Assembly: GCF_900106045.1 (NCBI RefSeq)
Contig: NZ_LT629802.1
Coordinates: 2,108,001 to 2,172,000 of the forward strand
DNA: 64,000 nucleotides
Direction of reading: 5' to 3'
Source of the DNA: Pseudomonas mucidolens
GTDB lineage: Bacteria; Pseudomonadota; Gammaproteobacteria; Pseudomonadales; Pseudomonadaceae
The notes under the pieces are model-generated. The model was given only the letters and a program-made list of their open reading frames with translations. It was not told where the DNA came from and made no database searches. Below are positions 37,501 through 46,427 of the stretch, in pieces. Both the position numbers and the translations under genes were made by a program. Within the stretch, counting starts at the first letter, position 1, and the number at the start of each line of letters is the position of its first letter.

Positions 37501-38291
37501 CTCACGAAGCCATACGCTTTCGCGATATCCAGGCGCAGCCGCGCAAGATCATTTCCAGCCCGACCTGGTCCGGCCTTGAAGACGAACACGTGAGCTATAA
37601 CGCCGGCTACACCAACGTTCACGAAAACATCCCGTGGCGCACCATTACCGGCCGCCAGCAGTTCTACCAGGATCACTCGTGGATGCAGGCCTTCGGCGAG
37701 CAGTTGATGAGCTACCGGCCTCCGGTCAACACCCGCACCATCGAAGGCGTCAAGGGCAAACGCAGCAATGGCGAAACCGAGATCGTCCTGAACTGGATCA
37801 CCCCGCACCAGAAGTGGGGCATTCACAGCACCTACAGCGACAACCTGCTGATGCTCACCCTGAGCCGTGGCGGACCGATTGTGTGGCTCTCGGAAATCGA
37901 CGCCAAGCGTGCCGGGATCGAGGACAACGACTGGATCGAGTGCTTCAACGTCAACGGCGCCCTGACCGCGCGTGCGGTGGTCAGCCAGCGGGTCAAGGAA
38001 GGCATGGTGATGATGTATCACGCCCAGGAACGCATCGTGAACGTGCCGGGGTCGGAAACCACCAAGACCCGCGGCGGACACCACAACTCGGTGACCCGCG
38101 TGGTCCTCAAGCCGACCCACATGATCGGCGGGTATGCCCAGCAGGCCTACGGTTTCAACTATTACGGCACGGTCGGTTGCAACCGCGATGAATTCGTCGT
38201 GGTGCGCAAGATGGCCAAAGTCGACTGGCTCGATGGCTCCAGCGGCGATGACCTGCCGCGTCCACTGCCGACCGATATCGAGGAGAACTGA
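34518..38291 (+). CDS. narG: Respiratory nitrate reductase, alpha subunit NarG
   Basis: The 1257-residue molybdo-bis-MGD catalytic subunit reduces nitrate to nitrite on the cytoplasmic face. The FS0 4Fe-4S ligands are His50, Cys54, Cys58 (STHGVNCTGSCSW) and Cys93 (RGCPRGASYSW), one residue later than in E. coli. The N-terminus SHLLDQLRFF keeps the remnant twin-arginine-like lead seen in NarG. The start is GTG with GAGAGGA 7 nt upstream. The narH start follows one base after the stop. Confidence 0.97.
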   Translation: MSHLLDQLRFFNRKQNEFSDGHGETRKESRDWENVYRSRWQYDKIVRSTHGVNCTGSCSWKIYVKNGLITWETQQTDYPRTRNDLPNHEPRGCPRGASYSWYIYSANRLKYPKIRKPLLKLWREARLTLSPVEAWASIVEDKVKADAYKSKRGMGGFIRSNWDEVNEIIAASNVYTIKQYGPDRIVGFSPIPAMSMVSYAAGSRYLSLIGGVCLSFYDWYCDLPPASPMVWGEQTDVPESADWYNSNYIIAWGSNVPQTRTPDAHFFTEVRYKGTKTVAITPDYSEVAKLTDLWLNPKQGTDAALAQAFNHVIFKEFHLDRPSAYFTEYAKRFTDLPVLVMLKPMLGTAPGAGFQPDRFLRACDLTGNLGQDNNPEWKTIALDESGELVSPQGSIGYRWGEKGKWNILAKEGGEGRAIDLKLSLIGDDVAEVAFPYFAGEAHEHFQHVAGDAVQFRRVPVHSVTLADGSVAKVATVFDLSAANLAIDRGLGGGNVAKDYDDASVPGTPAWQEAITGVSREKAIQIAREFADNADKTKGRSMIIVGAAMNHWYHMDMNYRGLINMLMLCGCVGQTGGGWAHYVGQEKLRPQCGWLPLAFGLDWNRPPRQMNGTSFFYGHSSQWRHEKMSMHDVLSPLADKSQFPEHALDYNIRAERAGWLPSAPQLNTNPLHICRDAAAAGMDPKDYVVKSWQDGSLRFACEQPDSPVNFPRNMFIWRSNLLGSSGKGHEYMLKYLLGTKNGVMNEDIGHSTECKPTEAEWVEDGAIGKLDLVTTLDFRMSSTCVYSDIVLPTATWYEKDDMNTSDMHPFIHPLSAAIDPAWESRSDWEIYKGIAKAFSAMSVGHLGVEKDLVTVPLMHDSVGELAQPFGGTDWKSAGVAPQPGKNAPNMAVVERDYPNIYKQFTSLGPMLEKLGNGGKGINWNTDEEVEFLGELNHHEGDAGISQGRPKIDTAIDAAEVILSLAPETNGKVALKAWAALSEFTGIDHSHLAISKAHEAIRFRDIQAQPRKIISSPTWSGLEDEHVSYNAGYTNVHENIPWRTITGRQQFYQDHSWMQAFGEQLMSYRPPVNTRTIEGVKGKRSNGETEIVLNWITPHQKWGIHSTYSDNLLMLTLSRGGPIVWLSEIDAKRAGIEDNDWIECFNVNGALTARAVVSQRVKEGMVMMYHAQERIVNVPGSETTKTRGGHHNSVTRVVLKPTHMIGGYAQQAYGFNYYGTVGCNRDEFVVVRKMAKVDWLDGSSGDDLPRPLPTDIEEN

Positions 38292-38292
38292 G

Positions 38293-39831
38293 ATGAAGAT
38301 TCGCTCACAAATCGGCATGGTCCTGAACCTGGACAAGTGCATCGGCTGCCACACCTGTTCGATCACTTGCAAAAACGTCTGGACCAGTCGCGAAGGCATG
38401 GAGTACGCGTGGTTCAACAACGTCGAAAGCAAGCCCGGGATTGGTTACCCGAAAGAATGGGAAAACCAGGACAAATGGAAGGGTGGCTGGATCCGCAACG
38501 CCAACGGCACGATCAACCCACGCATCGGCGGCAAGTTCCGCGTGCTCGCCAACCTCTTCGCCAACCCCGACCTGCCGAGCCTGGACGATTACTACGAGCC
38601 GTTCGACTTCGATTACCAGCACCTGCACACCGCGCCCCTGGGCGAGCATCAACCGACCGCGCGGCCGCGTTCGGTAGTGTCCGGCAAGCGCATGGAAAAA
38701 ATCGAGTGGGGCCCGAACTGGGAAGAAATCCTTGGCACCGAATTCGCCAAGCGCCGCAAGGACAAGAACTTCGACAAGATTCAGGCAGACATTTACGGCG
38801 AGTACGAAAACACCTTCATGATGTATTTGCCGCGCCTGTGCGAACACTGCCTCAACCCGACGTGCGCGGCGTCATGCCCAAGCGGGGCGATCTACAAGCG
38901 CGAGGAAGACGGCATCGTCCTGATTGACCAGGAAAAGTGCCGGGGCTGGCGCATGTGCATCAGCGGCTGCCCCTACAAGAAAATCTACTTCAACTGGAAG
39001 AGTGGCAAATCCGAGAAGTGCATCTTCTGCTACCCGCGTATCGAGGCCGGGATGCCGACCGTTTGCGCCGAAACCTGCGTCGGGCGTATCCGCTACCTCG
39101 GTGTGCTGCTGTATGACGCCGATCGCATCAGCGAAGTGGCGAGCACCGCCGATGAACAGGATCTGTACGAGAAACAACTGGAGATATTCCTCGATCCAAA
39201 CGACCCGGCGGTCATTCGCCAGGCCCTGCAAGACGGTGTACCGCAATCGGTGATCGATTCCGCCCAGCGTTCGCCGGTCTACAAGATGGCCGTGGACTGG
39301 AAGCTCGCGCTGCCACTGCACCCGGAATACCGCACCTTGCCGATGGTCTGGTACGTACCGCCGCTGTCGCCGATCCAGAACGCCGCCACTGCTGGCACCG
39401 TCGGTATGAACGGGGTAATTCCCGACGTCGACAGCCTGCGCATTCCATTGAAGTACCTGGCCAACCTGCTGACGGCGGGCGATGAAAAACCGGTGAAGCG
39501 TGCGCTGAAACGTTTGCTGGCGATGCGCGCCTACAAACGCTCCGAGCAGGTCGACGGGGTTCAGGACATGCAAGTGCTGGCGGATGTCGGCTTGAGCGTG
39601 GCGCAGGTGGAAGAAATGTATCGCTACCTGGCGATCGCCAACTATGAAGACCGCTTTGTCGTACCGAGCGCTCATCGTGAAGACGCCATGAGCGACGCCT
39701 TTGCCGAACGCTCCGGTTGCGGTTTCAGTTTCGGCAGCGGTTGCAGCGGCAGTTCCGACACCAACATGTTCGGGGCCAAGAAAGCCAACCGCCGCGACAT
39801 CCTGAAAACCGTCCAGTTGTGGGAGGACTAA
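38293..39831 (+). CDS. narH: Respiratory nitrate reductase, beta subunit NarH
   Basis: The 512-residue electron-transfer subunit carries three 4Fe-4S and one 3Fe-4S cluster. Cys groups are CIGCHTCSITCKNVW, CEHCLNPTCAASCPSGA, CRGWRMCISGCPYKK (Trp in place of the second Cys, the normal 3Fe-4S signature) and CIFCYPRIEAGMPTVCAETC. The C-terminus is Gly/Ser/Cys-rich (CGFSFGSGCSG). The true start is ATG 38293 directly after narG. Confidence 0.97.
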   Translation: MKIRSQIGMVLNLDKCIGCHTCSITCKNVWTSREGMEYAWFNNVESKPGIGYPKEWENQDKWKGGWIRNANGTINPRIGGKFRVLANLFANPDLPSLDDYYEPFDFDYQHLHTAPLGEHQPTARPRSVVSGKRMEKIEWGPNWEEILGTEFAKRRKDKNFDKIQADIYGEYENTFMMYLPRLCEHCLNPTCAASCPSGAIYKREEDGIVLIDQEKCRGWRMCISGCPYKKIYFNWKSGKSEKCIFCYPRIEAGMPTVCAETCVGRIRYLGVLLYDADRISEVASTADEQDLYEKQLEIFLDPNDPAVIRQALQDGVPQSVIDSAQRSPVYKMAVDWKLALPLHPEYRTLPMVWYVPPLSPIQNAATAGTVGMNGVIPDVDSLRIPLKYLANLLTAGDEKPVKRALKRLLAMRAYKRSEQVDGVQDMQVLADVGLSVAQVEEMYRYLAIANYEDRFVVPSAHREDAMSDAFAERSGCGFSFGSGCSGSSDTNMFGAKKANRRDILKTVQLWED

Positions 39832-39833
39832 GC

Positions 39834-40589
39834 ATGCAAATTCTCAAAGTGATTTCGCTGCTGCTCGATTACCCGACCGAAACGCTGATCAGCGGTCGCG
39901 ACGAACTGGAGCAGGCGATCATCCAGTCCCGGGAAATCAGCCCGAAACAGAGCGGTGCGCTGTTCGAGCTGATGGCGCTGATCTGCACCAATGACCTGAT
40001 GGACGGGCAGGAGCACTACGGTGCGCTGTTCGGTCGGGGGCGCTCGTTGTCGCTGCTGTTGTTCGAGCATGTACACGGCGAGTCCCGCGATCGAGGCCAG
40101 GCCATGGTCGACATGATGGCGCAGTACGAAGAGGCCGGTTTTGCCATCGGCGTCAAGGAGCTGCCGGACTACATCCCGCTCTATCTGGAGTTTCTGTCCA
40201 CCCGCGAAGACATCGAGGCCCGCGAGGGCCTTGCGGATGTTTCACACCTGCTGGCCTTGCTCGCGGCGCGCCTGGAAGAGCGTGAAAGTGCCTACGCCAG
40301 TTGCTTCCGGGCGCTGCTGCAAATTGCCGGGGCCGAGCCCCATCAGGCAGTGGCCGAGCTGCGCGCGCAGGTCGCCGCGGAACCACGCGATGACTCCCTC
40401 GAAGCCCTCGACAAGATCTGGGAAGAGGAGGCCGTGGACTTTCTCCAGGCCGAGCAGCAAGACCGTTGCGGCGCGCTGCCAAGCGCACCGGGCAAGGCCC
40501 GGGAAGAAAGCGCGGTGCCGTTGCATTGGGTAGATTTTCAGCATGAAGGGCTGGCCGCCGTGCCAGCCAAGGAGGTAGGCAATGTCTAA
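39834..40589 (+). CDS. narJ: Nitrate reductase assembly chaperone NarJ
   Basis: The 251-residue cytoplasmic chaperone is an all-helical TorD-family protein with the typical YPTETLISGR start, LFEHVHGESRDRGQAM and ELPDYIPLYLEFLS. It holds NarGH for molybdenum cofactor insertion and membrane docking. The start lies 3 nt after narH and the end overlaps narI by 8 bp. Confidence 0.94.
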   Translation: MQILKVISLLLDYPTETLISGRDELEQAIIQSREISPKQSGALFELMALICTNDLMDGQEHYGALFGRGRSLSLLLFEHVHGESRDRGQAMVDMMAQYEEAGFAIGVKELPDYIPLYLEFLSTREDIEAREGLADVSHLLALLAARLEERESAYASCFRALLQIAGAEPHQAVAELRAQVAAEPRDDSLEALDKIWEEEAVDFLQAEQQDRCGALPSAPGKAREESAVPLHWVDFQHEGLAAVPAKEVGNV

Positions 40590-41262
40590 ATGGGATCTGT
40601 TGTTGTTCGGGATCTATCCCTATGTCGCGTTGGCGATCTGCCTGATCGGCAGTTGGGCCCGCTTCGATCTGTCGCAATACAGCTGGAAGGCAGGTTCGAG
40701 CCAGATGCTCAACCCGCGCGGCATGCGTGTGGCGAGCAACTTGTTCCACGTGGGTGTGCTGTTCGTGCTGGCCGGGCATTTCGTCGGGCTGCTGACGCCC
40801 GCGTCGGTGTATCACCATGTGATCAGCACTGAGAACAAGCAGTTGCTGGCGATGGTGTCTGGCGGGTTCTTCGGCCTGTTGTGCCTGATCGGCCTGCTGA
40901 TGCTGATCAATCGGCGGCTGAGCGACCCTCGGGTCCGCGCCACTTCCAACCCTTCGGACATCCTGATTCTGCTGGTGCTGCTGGCGCAGCTGCTACTCGG
41001 CCTGCTGACCATCGTGGCGTCCACCGGGCACATGGATGGTTCGGTGATGGTGATGCTTGCCGACTGGGCGCAGAACACCGTGCTGTTGCGGCCGATGGAA
41101 GCGGCGGCCTCGATCGCCCCGGTCGGGCTGACCTACAAGCTGCACGTGTTCCTCGGCCTGAGCCTGTTTGTGCTGTTCCCATTCACCCGTCTGGTACACA
41201 TGATCAGCGCACCGATCTGGTACCTGGGACGCCGTTATCAAATCGTTCGGCAGAAATTCTGA
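40582..41262 (+). CDS. narI: Respiratory nitrate reductase, gamma subunit NarI
   Basis: The 226-residue di-haem b subunit has five membrane helices; it oxidises quinol and passes electrons to NarH. Helix His residues that fit the haem ligands lie in NLFHVGVLFVLAGHFVGLL and in YKLHVFLGLSLFVLFPFTRLVH, of which parts are quoted. GGAGG stands before the ATG, inside narJ. Confidence 0.95.
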   Translation: MSKWDLLLFGIYPYVALAICLIGSWARFDLSQYSWKAGSSQMLNPRGMRVASNLFHVGVLFVLAGHFVGLLTPASVYHHVISTENKQLLAMVSGGFFGLLCLIGLLMLINRRLSDPRVRATSNPSDILILLVLLAQLLLGLLTIVASTGHMDGSVMVMLADWAQNTVLLRPMEAAASIAPVGLTYKLHVFLGLSLFVLFPFTRLVHMISAPIWYLGRRYQIVRQKF

Positions 41263-41272
41263 GGAGACACGC

Positions 41273-42229
41273 ATGTCAAGTGGATGTGGATGTGGCGGCG
41301 GTAATGGGGGCAGCGGTGGCTGCGGTTCTTCAAAAAAAGCCGAGGATGTTCCGGACATCACTCCGGTCGTGGAGGCGCAGTTTGCAGCCCTCCCGGCTGA
41401 ACCCGCGGCGGCTGACGCCCCAGCGCAGTTGATCGCCAGCAGCGAACAAGAGTGGCCGATCATCAGTGTCAACGAGGTGCTGATCACTCCGGAGGCGATG
41501 GCACAGGAGGTGCAATATCACCCCGCCGAAAGCCGCGAGGAGGCGGTGTTTCTGGCGGCCAGGGCGCTGGTGATCCGCGAGCTGTTGCAGCAGCGCATCA
41601 CCGAACTTGGGGTGTCGATGGAGATCGGCGCGGGCGAGAACGAAGAAGAGGCCGCCACGCGTCTGCTGCTCGAACGTGAGGTGCACGTGCCGCAGTGCGA
41701 CGAACAAACCTGTCTCCGTTACTACGAAAACAATCGCGGACGTTTCCACAGCGCACCGTTGCTGGCGGTGCGGCACATCCTGCTTGAGTGCGCGCCGGAC
41801 GATACCCAGGCCCGCGATCTGGCGCACGAACAGGCGCAAATCCTGCTGCAGCGCCTGGGTGAGTTTCCCGGCAGCTTTGCTGAACTGGCGGTTAAATATT
41901 CGGCCTGCCCGTCCAAGGCTCAGGGCGGTTCTTTAGGACAGATCAGTAAAGGCCAGACCGTGCCTGAACTGGAGCGCCAGCTGTTCAGCCTGACACCGGG
42001 GCTGGCCAGTAAACCGCTGGAAAGCCGATATGGCTGGCATGTGGTCAGTGTCGATCAACGGATCGAAGGCATGCCATTGCCCTATGAAGTGGTGTCGACG
42101 GCGATCCGCACGCAGTTGCAGCAAGGCGTCTGGCAAAAAGCCTTAGTGCAATACCTGCAAACCTTGATCGGTGCGGCGGATATTCGCGGTATCCATTTGC
42201 AGGGCGCCGACTCACCGCTGGCGCAGTGA
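41273..42229 (+). CDS. PpiC-type peptidyl-prolyl isomerase of the nar operon
   Basis: The 318-residue parvulin-family protein has a Gly/Cys/Ser-rich head ([14 protein letters not shown] within residues 4-18), a long helical SurA/NifM-like middle and a rotamase domain ([37 protein letters not shown]). There is no signal peptide, so it acts in the cytoplasm. It sits in the nar operon as in P. aeruginosa (PA3871) and probably helps fold or mature the reductase. The Cys-rich head could bind metal, but nothing proves it. Confidence 0.88.
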   Translation: MSSGCGCGGGNGGSGGCGSSKKAEDVPDITPVVEAQFAALPAEPAAADAPAQLIASSEQEWPIISVNEVLITPEAMAQEVQYHPAESREEAVFLAARALVIRELLQQRITELGVSMEIGAGENEEEAATRLLLEREVHVPQCDEQTCLRYYENNRGRFHSAPLLAVRHILLECAPDDTQARDLAHEQAQILLQRLGEFPGSFAELAVKYSACPSKAQGGSLGQISKGQTVPELERQLFSLTPGLASKPLESRYGWHVVSVDQRIEGMPLPYEVVSTAIRTQLQQGVWQKALVQYLQTLIGAADIRGIHLQGADSPLAQ

Positions 42230-42254
42230 GTCCTGGGGTAAACGGGGAGGTGTG

Positions 42255-43247
42255 ATGAACGCTGTCTTGCAGGATGGTTTTGGACGGCAGATCGACTATC
42301 TGCGGCTGTCGGTGACGGACCGTTGTGATTTTCGCTGTGTGTATTGCATGGCGAAAAACATGACCTTCCTGCCGCGCCAGCAGGTGCTGACGCTGGAGGA
42401 GTTGCAGCGCTTGGCGAGGCTGTTCGTTGGCCAAGGTGTACGCAAAATCCGCCTTACTGGCGGCGAGCCGCTGATCCGTCCCGGCATTCTCGGACTGTGC
42501 CGCGACATCGCCGCCTTACCCGGTTTGCGCGAACTGGTGATGACCAGCAACGGCTCGCAATTGGGCCGTTTGGCTGGACCGTTGGCGGAGGCGGGGGTCA
42601 AGCGGATGAACATCAGCCTCGATAGCCTGGATGCGCAGAAGTTTCGTGCAATCACCCGCAACGGCGATCTCGAGCACGTGCTCGGAGGTATAGAAGCGGC
42701 GCGGAACGCGGGGTTCGAGCGGGTCAAGCTCAACTGCGTGGTGATGAAGGGGCGCAACTTCGATGAAGTTCCGGCGCTGGTGCAATACGCCATTGACCAG
42801 CGCATCGACATCAGTTTTATCGAAGAAATGCCCTTGGGTGACGTCGGCCGTTCACGGGGCGAAGCGTTTTGTTCCAGTGAGGAAGTGCGGGCGCTGATAG
42901 CGAAGAGCCATCCATTGCTCGACAGCACGGAAAACAGCGGGGGACCGGCACGGTATGTGCGCCTGGAACAGCATCCCGAGACGCGGATCGGTTTTATTTC
43001 ACCCAATAGCCACAACTTCTGTGGCAGCTGCAATCGAGTGCGAATGACGGTTGAAGGCAAGCTGCTGTTATGTCTGGGGCAAGACGATGCGCTGGATTTA
43101 AGGCAATTGCTGCGGCGTTACCCGCTGGATGACCAGCCGGTGATCAGTGCGGTGCAAAAGGCGCTACGGGGCAAACCGTTACGTCACGATTTCACCCCGG
43201 ACACAGAGGTGCAAATCGTCAGATTCATGAACATGAGTGGCGGTTGA
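42255..43247 (+). CDS. moaA: GTP 3',8-cyclase MoaA
   Basis: The 330-residue radical SAM enzyme carries out the first step of molybdenum cofactor synthesis. The N-terminal cluster Cys24, Cys28 and Cys31 (CDFRCVYC), the GGEP motif ([10 protein letters not shown]), the C-terminal cluster [10 protein letters not shown] and the double-glycine tail (MNMSGG) needed for radical chemistry are all present. GGGGAGG precedes ATG 42255. It ends the nar operon and supplies cofactor to NarG. Confidence 0.95.
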   Translation: MNAVLQDGFGRQIDYLRLSVTDRCDFRCVYCMAKNMTFLPRQQVLTLEELQRLARLFVGQGVRKIRLTGGEPLIRPGILGLCRDIAALPGLRELVMTSNGSQLGRLAGPLAEAGVKRMNISLDSLDAQKFRAITRNGDLEHVLGGIEAARNAGFERVKLNCVVMKGRNFDEVPALVQYAIDQRIDISFIEEMPLGDVGRSRGEAFCSSEEVRALIAKSHPLLDSTENSGGPARYVRLEQHPETRIGFISPNSHNFCGSCNRVRMTVEGKLLLCLGQDDALDLRQLLRRYPLDDQPVISAVQKALRGKPLRHDFTPDTEVQIVRFMNMSGG

Positions 43248-43296
43248 TACGCACTTTATTGGCTGGTGTTCAGGGCATTTTTTTCACCGCCCAATC

Positions 43297-43310
43297 TTGA
43301 TATCGGTCAA
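43297..43310 (+). promoter_or_regulatory. Anr/Dnr box of the anaerobic RNR genes
   Basis: TTGAT-ATCG-GTCAA fits the FNR-family consensus with one mismatch. TAGCCT begins 22 bp after the box as a possible -10, and the nrdD ATG is 87 bp downstream. Confidence 0.75.
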
Positions 43311-43396
43311 TTGCAGAACCGCGTTTTGTCCGTAGCCTTTACTGCATGTTGTGTTTTTACTTTGATAAAAATCTATATGCAGTATCTGGAGGCCAA

Positions 43397-45412
43397 ATGC
43401 AGAGCACGCTGATCGCAACAGGATATACCCGTCTGTATAAACGCAATGGCGATCTGGTTGCCTTCGATGCCGACAAGATCCGTCAGGCATTGATCGCTGC
43501 CGGCAAGGCAACCGGCGAATACACCGAGGCTGATGTCGAACGCTTGCTCGAGGCGGTACTCGCGCGCCTGGCAGGGTTGCCCAGGCTGCATGTCGAGCAG
43601 ATCCAGGACCGTGTCGAACGGGTGTTGATGGATGCGGGTTTTTTCTTCGCCATGCGTGCCTACATCGTCTACCGCGAACAGCACGGACGCTTGCGCCGCG
43701 ACCGCCGGACCATGGTCGAGGTTGCCACGTCAATGAACGAATACCTGGACCGTGAAGACTGGCGGGTTCAGGCCAATGCCAACCAAGGCTATTCCCTCGG
43801 CGGGCTGGTGTTGAATGTATCGGGCAAGGTGACCGCCAACTACTGGCTCGATGAGGTCTACAGCGAAGCGATCGGCCAGGCCCACCGCGAGGCCGATTTG
43901 CATGTGCATGACCTCGACATGCTCGCCGGTTATTGCGCCGGCTGGTCGTTGCGCACCCTGTTGCACGAAGGGTTGAATGGTGTGCCAGGGCGTGTCGAAG
44001 CCGGGCCGCCGAAACACTTGAGCAGCGCCCTGGGGCAAATGGTGAACTTCCTCGGCACCCTGCAAAACGAATGGGCCGGCGCCCAGGCGTTCAGCTCGTT
44101 CGGCACCTACCTGGCGCCCTATGTACGCAAGGACCAGCTTGGCTTCGAGCAGGTTCGCCAGGCGCTCCAGGAATTCATCTACAACCTCAACGTACCTTCG
44201 CGCTGGGGCACCCAGACGCCGTTCACCAACCTCACGTTCGACTGGGTTTGCCCGCAGGATCTGTGTGAGCAGATCCCCGTCATCGGCGGTGAGGAAATGC
44301 CGTTTGCCTATGGTGACCTGCAAGTCGAAATGGACCTGATCAACCGCGCCTATATCGAGGTGATGCAGGCCGGGGATGCAAAAGGGCGAGTGTTCACCTT
44401 TCCGATCCCGACCTACAACATCACCCATGACTTTCCATGGGACAGTGAAAACGCCGACCGTCTGTTCGAGATGACCGCGCGTTACGGCCTGCCGTATTTC
44501 CAGAATTTCCTCAATTCAGACATGCAGCCCAACCAGGTGCGATCGATGTGCTGCCGCTTGCAGTTGGATGTGCGCGAGTTGCTCAAGCGCGGCGGCGGTT
44601 TGTTCGGTTCGGCAGAGCAGACCGGATCACTTGGCGTGGTGACCATCAACTGCGCACGCCTGGGCTATGTGTTCAAGGGCGACACCAGCGGTTTGCTCAA
44701 GCGCCTGGACACGCTGATGGAGTTGGCGATGGAGAGCCTGGAGGTCAAGCGCAAAGTCATTCAGCGCCACATGGATGCCGGATTGTACCCGTACACCAAG
44801 CGTTACCTCGGAACCTTGCGCAATCACTTCTCGACCATCGGGCTCAACGGCCTGCATGAAATGTTGCGCAACTTCAGCGGTGACGAGGAGGGCATGCACA
44901 CCGAGCCCGGCCGGCAATTTGCGCTGAAAATGCTCGATCATGTGCGCGCCACCTTACTGCGATTCCAGGAAGAAACCGGCCACCTGTATAACCTCGAAGC
45001 GACGCCGGCCGAGGGCACCACCTACCGCTTCGCCAAGGAAGACCTCAAGCGCTACCCCGAGATTCTCCAGGCCGGCAATCCCCAGGCGCCGTACTACACC
45101 AACTCCTCGCAATTGCCCGTGGGCTATACCGAAGATCCTTTCGAAGCGCTGGAGCTGCAAGACGAGCTGCAATGCAAGTACACCGGCGGCACGGTCCTGC
45201 ATCTGTACATGGCCGAGCGGATTTCCTCGACCCAGGCCTGCAAGCAACTGGTACGCAAGGCCCTCGGACGTTTCCGCTTGCCCTACCTGACGGTGACCCC
45301 GACGTTCTCCATCTGTCCGGTGCACGGTTACCTCGATGGCGAGCATGAGTTCTGCCCCAAATGCGATGAGGTTCTCCTGTTGAAAGAACAGACATCCGAC
45401 ACCGTCCATTGA
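43397..45412 (+). CDS. nrdD: Anaerobic ribonucleoside-triphosphate reductase NrdD, lacking the glycyl radical domain
   Basis: The 671-residue class III reductase has an N-terminal ATP-cone (YKRNGDLVAFDADKIRQAL) and the ten-stranded barrel. The C-terminal zinc region (ICPVHGYLDGEHEFCPKCDE) is the last recognisable element. The protein ends 17 residues later, without the RVxGY glycyl radical loop that normally follows. That loop is encoded by the next gene. GGAGG precedes ATG 43397. An Anr/Dnr box controls it, so it makes dNTPs under anoxia alongside nitrate respiration. Confidence 0.93.
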   Translation: MQSTLIATGYTRLYKRNGDLVAFDADKIRQALIAAGKATGEYTEADVERLLEAVLARLAGLPRLHVEQIQDRVERVLMDAGFFFAMRAYIVYREQHGRLRRDRRTMVEVATSMNEYLDREDWRVQANANQGYSLGGLVLNVSGKVTANYWLDEVYSEAIGQAHREADLHVHDLDMLAGYCAGWSLRTLLHEGLNGVPGRVEAGPPKHLSSALGQMVNFLGTLQNEWAGAQAFSSFGTYLAPYVRKDQLGFEQVRQALQEFIYNLNVPSRWGTQTPFTNLTFDWVCPQDLCEQIPVIGGEEMPFAYGDLQVEMDLINRAYIEVMQAGDAKGRVFTFPIPTYNITHDFPWDSENADRLFEMTARYGLPYFQNFLNSDMQPNQVRSMCCRLQLDVRELLKRGGGLFGSAEQTGSLGVVTINCARLGYVFKGDTSGLLKRLDTLMELAMESLEVKRKVIQRHMDAGLYPYTKRYLGTLRNHFSTIGLNGLHEMLRNFSGDEEGMHTEPGRQFALKMLDHVRATLLRFQEETGHLYNLEATPAEGTTYRFAKEDLKRYPEILQAGNPQAPYYTNSSQLPVGYTEDPFEALELQDELQCKYTGGTVLHLYMAERISSTQACKQLVRKALGRFRLPYLTVTPTFSICPVHGYLDGEHEFCPKCDEVLLLKEQTSDTVH

Positions 45413-45444
45413 TTTCGATCCACTCAATCCCAAGGAGCTTCACC

Positions 45445-45612
45445 ATGAATGCATCGCAAACACTGCCCCAGGCGCAACGTCAACGCTGCGAAGTCTGGAC
45501 CCGGGTGATGGGGTATCACCGTCCGGTATCGGCATTCAATCCGGGCAAACAGTCGGAGCACCGCGAACGGCTCCACTTCACCGAAAGTGCGGCAGTGGCA
45601 GGGCGCCAATGA
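45445..45612 (+). CDS. Separate glycyl radical domain of anaerobic RNR (55 residues)
   Basis: The short protein holds RCEVWTRVMGYHRPVSAFNPGKQSEHRERLHF in pieces: RVMGYHRPV with Gly23 at the radical position, then FNPGKQSEH. This is the C-terminal glycyl radical segment of NrdD. It is a gene of its own: AAGGAG lies 7 nt before its ATG, it is in another frame than nrdD and 32 bp after it, and its stop overlaps the nrdG start as ATGA. It must join the NrdD barrel to give an active enzyme, and NrdG would act on it. Confidence 0.8.
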   Translation: MNASQTLPQAQRQRCEVWTRVMGYHRPVSAFNPGKQSEHRERLHFTESAAVAGRQ

Positions 45613-46304
45613 GTCGAATGCTTCGGGTTGGGGGCATGGTGCCCCTGACCACTATCGACTATCCGGGCCAACTCGCGTGCGTGTTGTTTTGCCAGGGTTG
45701 CGCCTGGCGTTGTCGCTACTGCCATAACCCGCAGTTGATCCCGCCTCGCGGAACGGAGGAAGTGGATTGGCGGCGGGTAACGGCGTTTTTGCAACGGCGT
45801 CAGGACCTGCTGGATGCCGTGGTGTTCAGCGGTGGCGAGCCGACCTTGCAGGAGGGTCTGGCCGGCGCCATGGATGAGGTGCGAGAGATGGGCTTTCGCA
45901 TCGGCCTGCACAGCGCCGGCATCAAGCCGGGCGCGTTCGCCAGGGCGCTGACCGGGGCTGACTGGGTCGGTTTCGACGTCAAGGCGCTACCCGAGGATTG
46001 CCAGGCCATCACCCGTGTCGGAGGCAGCGGGAACGCCAACTGGCATAGCCTTGAGCACCTGCTGAACAGCGGCGTCGACTATGAATGTCGCACCACCGTG
46101 CATTGGCATCTTATTGATCCGGCACGCTTGTTGATCCTGGGGCGGCGCTTGAGCGAGCTGGGCGTCAAGCGCTTTGCCGTGCAACTGGTACGCACCGAAC
46201 GGATGCTTGATCCGCTGTTGCCAACCGTTTCAGTCCAGACTTTGCTGTCCGAAACCTGGGCCGCCATGCGCGAGTTGTTTCCAACGTTCGTGCTGCGCGG
46301 CTGA
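45609..46304 (+). CDS. nrdG: Anaerobic RNR activating protein NrdG (radical SAM)
   Basis: The 231-residue radical SAM activase carries Cys31, Cys35 and Cys38 in CAWRCRYCHNP and FSGGEPTLQ. It makes the glycyl radical on the reductase. It is longer than the E. coli protein (about 154) and is of the larger Pseudomonas form. The start overlaps the stop of the glycyl radical domain gene, coupling the activase to its substrate peptide. Confidence 0.92.
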   Translation: MSRMLRVGGMVPLTTIDYPGQLACVLFCQGCAWRCRYCHNPQLIPPRGTEEVDWRRVTAFLQRRQDLLDAVVFSGGEPTLQEGLAGAMDEVREMGFRIGLHSAGIKPGAFARALTGADWVGFDVKALPEDCQAITRVGGSGNANWHSLEHLLNSGVDYECRTTVHWHLIDPARLLILGRRLSELGVKRFAVQLVRTERMLDPLLPTVSVQTLLSETWAAMRELFPTFVLRG

Positions 46305-46353
46305 ACGACCCAGGATCATGCGGGGAGGAGGGCAGTCGTTCGACGCTGATCTC

Positions 46354-46367
46354 TTGATATCGATCAA
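46354..46367 (+). promoter_or_regulatory. Perfect Anr/Dnr box upstream of the DUF3079 gene
   Basis: TTGAT-ATCG-ATCAA is an exact consensus palindrome, 60 bp before the ATG of the small gene downstream. Confidence 0.8.
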
Positions 46368-46427
46368 GGCTGGCGTTGCACAGCGGGTGTAGGTTGGAAA
46401 AACGCTTCTCAATGATCGGAGAACGGC

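Noticed and set aside
35136..38432. Very long open frame on the strand opposite narG
   Set aside because: It mirrors narG codon structure in high-GC DNA, shows no family features and has no ribosome site; narG is certain.
38941..38990. Missing cysteine in a NarH cluster motif (CRGWRMC)
   Set aside because: Trp at this place is the normal signature of the 3Fe-4S cluster in NarH, not a defect.
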